Origin: Pseudomonadota bacterium
Lineage (GTDB): Bacteria > Pseudomonadota > Gammaproteobacteria > Steroidobacterales > Steroidobacteraceae
Direction of reading: 5' to 3'
DNA: 33,325 nt
NCBI GenBank assembly: GCA_003242685.1
Contig: QGVD01000041.1
Coordinates: 1 to 33,325, forward strand
In this document: positions 8,108 to 16,216 of the stretch, piece by piece
Layout: each line of letters opens with the position of its first letter
How positions within the stretch are numbered: position 1 is the first letter of the stretch
Position numbers and translations under genes: made by a program
Notes under the pieces: model-generated
Database searches by the model: none
The model's input: only the letters and a program-made list of their open reading frames with translations
Told to the model about the DNA's origin: nothing

Positions 8108-9922
8108 ATGGGACGCATTCCCCAGACCTTCATCGACGAGCTGATCGCACGCAGCGACATCGTGGAGGTCATCGGCGCGCGCGTGCAGCTGAAGAAAGCC
8201 GGGCGCGAGTACAAGGCGTGCTGCCCCTTCCACAGCGAGAAGACGCCGTCGTTCTGGGTGAGCCCGGAGAAGCAGTTCTATCACTGCTTCGGCTGCGGCG
8301 CGCACGGCACGGTGCTCGGCTTTCTCATGGAGCACGACCGCATGTCCTTCCCGGAGGCGGTCGAGGAGCTCGCTGCGAGGCTCGGTCTCGAAGTTCCGCG
8401 CGAAGGCGGCAGCGACGGCGAAGCGCGCCGCCCCGAGGAGAGTCTCTACGAGCTCATGGGTCGCGTTGCGGGCTTCTATGTGGACTGTCTCGCGCGCGAC
8501 GAGCGCGCGCGGCAGTACCTCGCACGACGCGGCCTCACCCGGCAGATCATCGAGCGGTTCCAGATCGGCTACGCGCCTGACTCCTGGAACGAGGTGCTGA
8601 AGCACTTCGGCACGAGCGATCAGTCGCGGCGGCAGCTCGCCGAGCTCGGGCTCATCGTCGAGCGTGAACGCGGAGCGCCGCGCGACGGCGAGCGTCACTA
8701 CGACCGCTTCCGCGATCGCATCATGTTCCCGATCCGCGATGCGCGCGGCCGCGTCATCGCCTTCGGCGGACGCGTGCTCGACCAGGGCGAGCCGAAATAC
8801 CTCAACTCACCCGAGACGACGCTTTTCCACAAGGGTCGGGAGCTGTACGGCCTCTACGAGGTGCGACAGTCGCGTGCGCCGCTGCGCCGGCTGCTCGTCG
8901 TCGAGGGGTACATGGATACGGTGCGCCTGCATCAGTTCGGGATCCCGTATGCGGTGGCGACACTGGGAACGGCCACGACGCCGGAGCACTTCAAGCGCAT
9001 CTTCCGGCTGGTGAGCGAGGTCGTGTTCGCATTCGACGGCGATCGTGCGGGACGCACCGCCGCGTGGCGGGCGCTCCAGCACGCGCTTCCCGAGGCGCGC
9101 GAGGGGCGTGAAATCCGCTTTCTGTTCCTTCCCGAGGGCCACGACCCGGACTCGCTCGTGGGCGAGGAAGGTCGCGAGGCGTTCGAGCGCCGGCTCGAGG
9201 CTGCGCTGCCGCTTTCCGAGTACCTCGTGCGCACCCTCGCCGAGCAGGCGGATCTGTCGCACGCGGACGGCCGTGCGCGCTTCGCGGAGGCCGCCCGCCC
9301 GCTCGTCGCGAGAGTGCCCGAGGGCGTCTATCGGGAGCTCCTGCTCGCCCGCATCGCCGAAACCATCCGCCTGTCGCCCCAGCGGCTGCAGGAGCTGTGG
9401 GGAGGATCGGGTCGCCCTGCTGAAGCCCCGACGAGCGCACCGCCACGGCCCCCGCTTCCCGCCCGGCGCCGGACGAGCGCGGGCCGGGGGGGACTGGTGC
9501 GCCAGGCCGTGAAGCTCCTCGTGCACTTCCCCGAGCTCGCCGGCCGCCTGCAACCGGAAAAAGTGGAAGCCCTCCTGAGACTGGAGACGCCCGGGGCGCA
9601 GTTTCTGAATGGACTGATCAACGAGCTCCGTGCACGGCCGGCCCGGACGACCGCGCAGGTGCTCGAGCGCTGGCGCGACCGCCCGGAAGGTGAAAAGCTC
9701 GCAAGGCTGGCCGCCGAGGAGAATCTGGTGCCGGATGCGGCCGCAGGTGCGAAGGAACTCGATACCGCGCTCGATCGTCTGCTCGAGGAAGCCGGCAGGC
9801 AGCGCATCGACCGGCTGCTCGAGAAGGATCGGGCGCTGGGCCTGACAGCCGAGGAAAAGCTCGAGCTTCAAGGACTTATGACAAAACTGAGCGGCCCGCG
9901 CCCGAGCTCGGGCCGCCCTTGA
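8108..9922 (+). CDS. dnaG: DNA primase
   Basis: Synthesises RNA primers at the replication fork in contact with DnaB helicase. The 604 residues contain the CHC2 zinc finger (Cys39, His42, Cys60, Cys63) and a TOPRIM core with EGYMDT (Glu266) and DGDRAG (Asp310, Asp312), each within one residue of the E. coli numbering. A proline- and arginine-rich linker at about 435-460 leads to the helicase-binding C-terminal domain. I chose ATG 8108 because MGRIPQ fits the E. coli start; a GTG at 8102 would add two residues. It is coupled to the small membrane gene upstream, and rpoD follows after 114 bases with its own promoter. Confidence 0.98.
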   Translation: MGRIPQTFIDELIARSDIVEVIGARVQLKKAGREYKACCPFHSEKTPSFWVSPEKQFYHCFGCGAHGTVLGFLMEHDRMSFPEAVEELAARLGLEVPREGGSDGEARRPEESLYELMGRVAGFYVDCLARDERARQYLARRGLTRQIIERFQIGYAPDSWNEVLKHFGTSDQSRRQLAELGLIVERERGAPRDGERHYDRFRDRIMFPIRDARGRVIAFGGRVLDQGEPKYLNSPETTLFHKGRELYGLYEVRQSRAPLRRLLVVEGYMDTVRLHQFGIPYAVATLGTATTPEHFKRIFRLVSEVVFAFDGDRAGRTAAWRALQHALPEAREGREIRFLFLPEGHDPDSLVGEEGREAFERRLEAALPLSEYLVRTLAEQADLSHADGRARFAEAARPLVARVPEGVYRELLLARIAETIRLSPQRLQELWGGSGRPAEAPTSAPPRPPLPARRRTSAGRGGLVRQAVKLLVHFPELAGRLQPEKVEALLRLETPGAQFLNGLINELRARPARTTAQVLERWRDRPEGEKLARLAAEENLVPDAAAGAKELDTALDRLLEEAGRQRIDRLLEKDRALGLTAEEKLELQGLMTKLSGPRPSSGRP

Positions 9923-9925
9923 AAT

Positions 9926-9954
9926 TTGGAAGTTCTGCACTCGTGAAATAAAAT
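9926..9954 (+). promoter_or_regulatory. Promoter for rpoD inside the macromolecular-synthesis block
   Basis: TTGGAA (9926-9931) and TAAAAT (9949-9954) are separated by exactly 17 bases. The -10 matches consensus at 5 of 6 and the -35 at 4 of 6. The region is also strikingly AT-rich against its surroundings. Transcription would start near 9961, leaving a leader of about 75 bases to the rpoD start at 10037. This would let rpoD be expressed apart from dnaG. Confidence 0.65.
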
Positions 9955-10036
9955 TGCGCGCTTTGCTTTGGCGCCCCTTGAGTTGGCCTCTCGGACAACC
10001 ACATAGGGGAACTAATCCGTCCGCCCCCAGCTCGTC

Positions 10037-12184
<2,148 letters not shown>

Positions 12185-12218
12185 GTCGGGCAGACCGCGT
12201 CATAAGATCGAGGCAGCA

Positions 12219-12255
12219 GAAGGCCCGGCGTTCGAAAGAGCGCCGGGCCTTTCTG
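12219..12255 (+). terminator. Rho-independent terminator of rpoD
   Basis: AGGCCCGGCG (12221-12230) and CGCCGGGCCT (12241-12250) form a perfect 10-base stem with a 10-base loop, followed by a short T-rich TTTCT. It lies 36 bases after the rpoD stop, oriented to end the rpsU-rpoD transcripts. Confidence 0.9.
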
Positions 12256-12397
12256 CGTCTGCGTGCACTTGCCGGTCCGCGCCTGAAAGCCGCCGGCCGC
12301 CGCCACGAGCCGCGCCCGAGAACCTCGGCTGGAACAAGAAGCGGCCCCGGGGAGTTAGGTAGTTCTCTGCAGCGTTGCACCTCGCCGGGGTCGAACC

Positions 12398-12778
12398 ATG
12401 GCAACGCAGTTTCTTTCGGTCCTCTTCGATTCGCGCACCGACGCGGAGCAGGCCCTTGCGCGCCTGCGGGAGATGGGTCTCGCGGGGCCGGACGGCCGGA
12501 TCGTCGATCAGCCCGGCGCATCCCATGAGTCGGCCGCCCACGCGGCTGCTTCCCATGGATCGTGGCTGCTCTGCACGAGGATCCGCGAGGAGGACGCCGG
12601 GCGCGTCACCGACGTGCTCGAGGCGTCGCACGCCGTTCACGTCCTTCGGCGCTTCGAGGCCGACGAGTGGCTGGCGCGACAGCGAATGCGGCTCCCGGAC
12701 TGGCACGAAACGGGCGACGGGATAGCTCCCTCGGAAGGCGACGCGGAGACCGGCACTACCGCCCCGTCGGGCAGGTGA
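12398..12778 (+). CDS. Small hypothetical protein with a stress-protein-like N-terminal fold
   Basis: 126 residues. The start MATQFLSVLFDSRTDAEQAL, with LARLREMGL after it, resembles the beta-alpha-beta opening of small general-stress proteins (the general stress protein 17M type domain) in which DxxxAxxALxxL recurs. The middle holds a second possible repeat (SWLLCTRIREEDAGRVTDVL). The last 40 residues are polar and probably disordered. There is no signal peptide or membrane segment. It stands alone after the rpoD terminator and is convergent with the DUF4404 gene, 21 bases apart. The fold resemblance is weak and no function is proposed. Confidence 0.65.
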   Translation: MATQFLSVLFDSRTDAEQALARLREMGLAGPDGRIVDQPGASHESAAHAAASHGSWLLCTRIREEDAGRVTDVLEASHAVHVLRRFEADEWLARQRMRLPDWHETGDGIAPSEGDAETGTTAPSGR

Positions 12779-12799
12779 GCGCTCGAGGCCTTCCGGTGG

Positions 12800-13063
12800 T
12801 CAGATGCCGGCCTTGGCGAGCGCGTCCATGAGCTGACGCAGCGCACGAGCGAGCGTGGGATGCTCGGCCTCGAATTGCACGGCGAGCTCTTCCAGCCGCG
12901 GCGCGTGTGATTCTTCCCGGCGCGGCGCCGCTCCGCCCAGCGCACGCTCGATGTCACCCATCAGGGTGACCAGCATGTCGCGCGACTGCGGATCGATGCT
13001 GCGCGCATCGCGGAGCCGCTCGTGAACTCGCGCGAGGAGCTCGCGCAGACTTTCCTGCGTCAT
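12800..13063 (-). CDS. DUF4404 family protein
   Basis: 87 residues, all-helical: SLRELLARVHERLRDARSID, then a variable Ala/Arg/Glu linker, then LAVQFEAEHPTLARALRQLM and DALAKAGI at the C-terminus. This pattern, with the FExxHPxLxxxLxxLxxxLxxxGI ending, is that of the DUF4404 family, whose function is not known to me. It is probably a small cytosolic coiled-coil protein. A GGAG precedes the ATG by 7 bases. It lies 19 bases downstream of the EF-hand gene on the same strand, so the two are likely co-transcribed. Confidence 0.8.
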   Translation of the reverse strand: MTQESLRELLARVHERLRDARSIDPQSRDMLVTLMGDIERALGGAAPRREESHAPRLEELAVQFEAEHPTLARALRQLMDALAKAGI

Positions 13064-13082
13064 CGCCCCGCTCCGGTGCCGC

Positions 13083-13340
13083 TCAGGCTTCCCTCCACCA
13101 CGCGGCGAACTCTTCGAAATCGATCGCGCCGTCGTTGTCGGTGTCGATCTCGTCGAAGCCGATGCGGCACTCCTCCGCGGTGAGACCCGCCTCGAGCGCG
13201 CTCATCAGCCTCACGAACTCGCCGAACGTGATCTTTCCGTCCCGATTGGCGTCGTTGAAGTTGAAGTCCTCGCGCAGCCGCGTGAGCTCTTCAGTGCCTG
13301 GGCGAATGTAGTCGCGAACCGTGCGGTCCCGGCCTGCCAT
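13083..13340 (-). CDS. Small EF-hand calcium-binding protein
   Basis: 85 residues with two canonical EF-hand loops: residues 30-41 (Asp30, Asn32, Asp34, Gly35, Glu41) and 66-77 (Asp66, Asp68, Asp70, Gly71, Glu77). Both have every calcium ligand, including the 12th-position Glu, so the pair should bind two Ca2+ ions. There is no signal peptide, so it would act in the cytosol as a sensor or buffer. I chose the ATG at 13340 because GAGGAGG sits upstream; a longer frame reaching 14003 runs antisense to the XRE-cupin gene and is not believable. DUF4404 follows 19 bases downstream, and the XRE-cupin regulator is divergent. Confidence 0.88.
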   Translation of the reverse strand: MAGRDRTVRDYIRPGTEELTRLREDFNFNDANRDGKITFGEFVRLMSALEAGLTAEECRIGFDEIDTDNDGAIDFEEFAAWWREA

Positions 13341-13445
13341 GAGTCCCTCCTCGGGCGTTCCCGCCGTTCCCTCACGAGAGTGTATCGGATCGGGGCGTTG
13401 CGAGCGGACGAAGCCCCCGATTGTCTCGGGGCCGGTCTCTCCAGC

Positions 13446-13468
13446 ATTCTGGATGCAATGTCCAGTAT
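13446..13468. promoter_or_regulatory. Imperfect palindrome at the XRE-cupin start, possible operator
   Basis: ATTCTGGA (13446-13453) and TCCAGTAT (13461-13468) are inverted copies with one mismatched pair, separated by 7 bases. The site lies between the divergent EF-hand and XRE-cupin genes and covers the first candidate start (13458), as an autoregulatory operator might. This is inference from symmetry and position only. Confidence 0.35.
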
Positions 13469-14075
13469 GAAGGAAAAGCCGGCGGAGCGGCGGATGCCGG
13501 ACATCAACTCGCGCATCGCGGCTCGCGTGCGGGCGCTGCGCGCGGAGCTGGGAATGAGCCTCGACGCGCTCGCGGCGAAGTGCGGCGTCAGCCGCTCGAT
13601 GCTCTCGCTCATCGAACGGGGCGAGAGCAGTCCCACGGCCGTCGTGCTGGAACGGATCGCCACCGGGCTCGGCGTTCCGATCGCGGCGCTGTTCGACCAT
13701 CCTGCTGCGCCGCCGAGTCCGGTCTCGCGGCGCGAGGACCGCACGCCGTGGCGCGATCCGCAGTCGGGTTACGTCCGGCGCAACATCTCTCCGGCCGGTT
13801 TCCCCTCGCCCATTCAGATCGTCGAAGTCGTGCTGCCGGCCGGCGCGCGCGTCGCCTACGAGACCGCAGCGCACGATCCCGCCATTCACCAGCAGATCTG
13901 GGTCCAGGAGGGCAGCCTCGAGGTGACGCTCGGCAACGTCACGTACCGGCTCTCCGAGGACGACTGCCTCGCCATGCGGCTCGAGGCGCCGACGGCCTTC
14001 CACAACCGCACGCGAAAACCCGTGCGCTACATCGTCGTGCTCGCGAGCGAAAGGCCCAGGGGATCGAGACGATGA
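13458..14075 (+). CDS. XRE-family transcriptional regulator with C-terminal cupin domain
   Basis: 205 residues. The helix-turn-helix covers about 19-75, with LDALAAKCGVSRSMLSLIER and ESSPTAVVLERIATGLGV, the strongly conserved core of the HTH-cupin group. A cupin barrel follows at about 110-195 (IHQQIWVQEGSLEVTLG, then DCLAMRLEAPTAFHN), likely the effector sensor. Relatives regulate amino-acid, sugar or polyamine catabolism, but there is no obvious target pathway beside it. Starts at 13458, 13467 and 13494 are all possible: 13494 has GGAG six bases upstream and would leave the palindrome at 13446-13468 outside the gene. tRNA-Ile2 lies beyond it on the opposite strand. Confidence 0.9.
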   Translation: MSSMKEKPAERRMPDINSRIAARVRALRAELGMSLDALAAKCGVSRSMLSLIERGESSPTAVVLERIATGLGVPIAALFDHPAAPPSPVSRREDRTPWRDPQSGYVRRNISPAGFPSPIQIVEVVLPAGARVAYETAAHDPAIHQQIWVQEGSLEVTLGNVTYRLSEDDCLAMRLEAPTAFHNRTRKPVRYIVVLASERPRGSRR

Positions 14076-14139
14076 GCCCGCCTGCAGAGATCGGCATCCG
14101 TCCGCTGCGCGCTCTCGGCGAGCGAATCGCGGGAAGGCG

Positions 14140-14212
14140 TGGGCCCGGTAGGATTCGAACCTACGACCAAGGGATTATGAGTCCCCTGCACTAACCGCTG
14201 TGCTACAGGCCC
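14140..14212 (-). tRNA. tRNA-Ile2 (anticodon CAT, lysidine type)
   Basis: 73 bases fold as a full cloverleaf. The acceptor stem pairs GGGCCTG (5' end at 14212) with CGGGCCC, with one G-T pair, and the discriminator is A. The anticodon loop is CTCATAA. The anticodon stem GGGGA/TCCCT, with its G-T pair at 27-43, and the variable loop TGGTC match E. coli ileX rather than elongator Met, so the C of CAT should be made lysidine by TilS to read AUA. The genomic base order after A is CGC, so the 3'-CCA is not encoded. It lies between the XRE-cupin gene and gstA. Confidence 0.93.
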
Positions 14213-14223
14213 GTTTCCTGCGG

Positions 14224-14229
14224 ATTGTA
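14224..14229 (-). promoter_or_regulatory. -10 element of the tRNA-Ile2 promoter
   Basis: On the minus strand TACAAT lies 11 bases before the mature tRNA 5' end, a normal distance for a compact tRNA promoter. It matches the -10 consensus at 5 of 6 positions. No convincing -35 is seen 16-18 bases upstream. Confidence 0.45.
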
Positions 14230-14284
14230 GCAACCGGAGCCTGCCCCGCGCGCCACGTGCCGGCCGCATCCGTACGACCGGCAC

Positions 14285-14312
14285 TTGAACTGCGCGGCCG
14301 CGGGGCTACGAT
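14285..14312 (+). promoter_or_regulatory. Candidate promoter of gstA
   Basis: TTGAAC (14285-14290) and TACGAT (14307-14312) are spaced by 16 bases, each matching consensus at 4 of 6. The -10 ends 27 bases before the gstA ATG, leaving a short leader that contains AGGAGG. Confidence 0.5.
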
Positions 14313-14339
14313 CCCGCTCCCCTTTGCCAGGAGGAGAAC

Positions 14340-14951
14340 ATGAAGCTCTATTACACCCCCGGTGCGTGCTCGCTCGCCTCCCACATCTCACTGCGCGAGG
14401 CGGGCATCGACTTCGAGGGCGTGCAGGTCGATCTGCGCTCGAAGAAGACAGCCGACGGCAAGGACTTCACGACCATCAATTCCAAGGGCTACGTCCCTGC
14501 GCTCCAGCTCGACGACGGCGAGCTGCTCACCGAGAACATCGCGATCCTCCAGTACATCGGCGATCAGAAGCCTGACCGGAAGCTCGCGCCGCCGGCGGGC
14601 TCGAGGGAGCGTTACCGGCTCGTGGAGTGGCTCGCCTTCATCAGCACCGAGCTCCACAAGGGCTTCAGCCCGTTCTTCAACCCGGCGACGCCGGATGCCT
14701 ACAAGGGAATCGCCCGCGACCGCCTCGTCCTGCGCCTCGACTGGCTCGAGAAGCAGCTCGGCTCGAAGCAGTACCTGATGGGCGATCAGTTCACGGTGGC
14801 GGACGCCTATCTGTTCACCATCCTCTCGTGGTCGGGTGCGGCCGGTCTCGACCTTGCGCGCTGGTCGGGCCTCAAGCAGTACTTCGACCGCGTCGCCGCG
14901 CGTCCTGCCGTCGAGCAGGCCCGGCAGGCCGAAGGTCTCGTCAACAAGTAG
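14340..14951 (+). CDS. gstA: Glutathione S-transferase, beta class
   Basis: 203 residues. The N-terminal thioredoxin-like domain opens MKLYYTPGACSLASHI, with Cys10, the residue that forms the mixed disulfide with glutathione in beta-class enzymes. VPAL with its cis-proline and LTENIAILQYI complete the glutathione site. The helical C-terminal domain includes GDQFTVADAYLFTILSW, whose Asp is the conserved N-capping residue. It conjugates or reduces electrophiles with glutathione in the cytosol; the physiological substrate is unknown. A perfect AGGAGG precedes the ATG. A very long hairpin follows the stop, then the MDR oxidoreductase gene. Confidence 0.96.
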   Translation: MKLYYTPGACSLASHISLREAGIDFEGVQVDLRSKKTADGKDFTTINSKGYVPALQLDDGELLTENIAILQYIGDQKPDRKLAPPAGSRERYRLVEWLAFISTELHKGFSPFFNPATPDAYKGIARDRLVLRLDWLEKQLGSKQYLMGDQFTVADAYLFTILSWSGAAGLDLARWSGLKQYFDRVAARPAVEQARQAEGLVNK

Positions 14952-14955
14952 AATC

Positions 14956-15004
14956 CGGAATGCGCACGGGCCACGAGCGTGCGCTCGCGGCCCGTGCGAT
15001 TCCG
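14956..15004 (+). terminator. Very long hairpin after gstA, probable terminator
   Basis: CGGAAT (14956-14961), a bulged G, CGCACGGGCC (14963-14972), an A-C mismatch and CGAGCG (14974-14979) pair with CGCTCG (14982-14987), GGCCCGTGCG (14989-14998) and ATTCCG (14999-15004). The stem has 22 base pairs around a two-base gap, so the real loop is a little larger. It begins 4 bases after the gstA stop. There is no T-run after it, so termination may be inefficient or the hairpin may protect the mRNA 3' end. Confidence 0.65.
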
Positions 15005-15087
15005 TTCAGGGGGAGCGGCCGATCGAGTCCAACCACAATCACATCGACGCGGCGATCGGCAAACGATCTTTCACCGGGGAGCCATCC

Positions 15088-16212
15088 ATGTCGCACCACT
15101 CGTCGGCACGGTCTCGAACGACTCTCGGCGCTCTCGGCGTCTCGATTCTCACGCTCGTTCTCGCCGCAGGTGTGGCATCCGCCGCGACGCCTACGACACA
15201 GAAGCAGTACCGCCTGGTGAAGGAAGACGGCCCGGGCCTCACGCTCAGGCTCGTGGACGCACCGGTCCGCAGGCCCGGTCCACGCGAAGTGCTGGTGAGA
15301 GTGCGCGCCTCCTCGCTCAACCGGCGAGACATCATGGTCGCCCGCGGCCAGTATCCGATCGGCAATCGCGAGTCTCTCGTGCCGCTTTCTGACGGCGCCG
15401 GCGAAGTCGTCGAAGTCGGACCCGGCGTCACGCGCTTCAAGGTCGGCGACCGTGTCGCGGCGATCTTCTTCCAGGGCTGGATCGAGGGCCGCATGCCGCC
15501 GATGGCCGCGGCGACGGCGCTCGGCGGCGAGCTCGACGGCATGCTCTCGCAGTACGTCACGCTGAGCGAGGAAGGCCTGGTGCACATCCCCGCTCACCTC
15601 TCGTACGAGGAAGCGGCGACGCTGCCCTGCGCGGGTGTCACGGCCTGGAACGGCCTCTTCACGCGCGGCCGGCTGCAGGCGGATGACTACGTGCTGCTGG
15701 AGGGAACGGGCGGCGTCTCGATTCTCGGTCTGCAGCTCGCGGTGGCGGCAGGTGCGCGGCCGATCATCACGAGCTCGAGCGACGCGAAGCTCGAGCGCGC
15801 ACGGGCGCTGGGCGCAGTGGGCACGCTCAACTACCGCACCACGCCGCAGTGGGGTGCGAAGGTGCGCGAGCTCACCGGCGGCACCGGCGTGCACCACGTC
15901 CTCGAGGTCGGTGGCAAGGACTCGCTGCCGCAGTCACTGGAAGCGATCGCGCACGGCGGACACATCGCGCTCATCGGCGGGCTCGGCGGCTTCGCCGGCG
16001 CGATTCCACCCGGCACGCTCATGCGCGCGAACGTGACGGTTTCGGGTCTCTACGTCGGTTCGCGCGCGGACTTCGAGGCGATGAATGCCTTCATCGAGCA
16101 GCACCGCGTGAAGCCCGTGGTGGATCGTGTGTTCGACTTCGAAGACGCGCCCGCCGCGTACGAATACATGGAAAACGGCAGCCACTTCGGCAAGATCGTC
16201 ATCCGCCACTGA
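15088..16212 (+). CDS. MDR-superfamily NAD(P)-dependent oxidoreductase with a predicted signal peptide
   Basis: 374 residues. After an N-terminal 32-residue leader comes a standard zinc-independent-looking MDR enzyme: SSLNRRDIMVARGQYPIG, then GVTRFKVGDRVAAIF, the substrate-domain hinge EEAATLPCAGVTAWNGLF, the Rossmann loop EGTGGVSILGLQLA and a C-terminal VVDRVFDFEDAPAAYEYM. Relatives are alcohol dehydrogenases and quinone oxidoreductases. The leader is basic, then hydrophobic (LGVSILTLVLAAGVASA), with an A-S-A cleavage site after residue 32, so Sec export is predicted. NAD(P)H is not normally available in the periplasm, which makes this odd. GGGGAG precedes the ATG at 15088; the frame stays open upstream to 14836 but overlaps gstA. 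Substrate unknown. Confidence 0.88.
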   Translation: MSHHSSARSRTTLGALGVSILTLVLAAGVASAATPTTQKQYRLVKEDGPGLTLRLVDAPVRRPGPREVLVRVRASSLNRRDIMVARGQYPIGNRESLVPLSDGAGEVVEVGPGVTRFKVGDRVAAIFFQGWIEGRMPPMAAATALGGELDGMLSQYVTLSEEGLVHIPAHLSYEEAATLPCAGVTAWNGLFTRGRLQADDYVLLEGTGGVSILGLQLAVAAGARPIITSSSDAKLERARALGAVGTLNYRTTPQWGAKVRELTGGTGVHHVLEVGGKDSLPQSLEAIAHGGHIALIGGLGGFAGAIPPGTLMRANVTVSGLYVGSRADFEAMNAFIEQHRVKPVVDRVFDFEDAPAAYEYMENGSHFGKIVIRH

Positions 16213-16216
16213 GCGC

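Noticed and set aside
12331..12356. GGAAC-N17-AGTT as a stress (ECF sigma) promoter for the small gene at 12398
   Set aside because: The -10 part does not match either the sigma-E or the EcfG consensus, and EcfG is an alphaproteobacterial system.
13083..14003. N-terminally extended EF-hand protein (306 codons)
   Set aside because: The extension is antisense to the XRE-cupin gene, and a strong ribosome site precedes the internal ATG at 13340.
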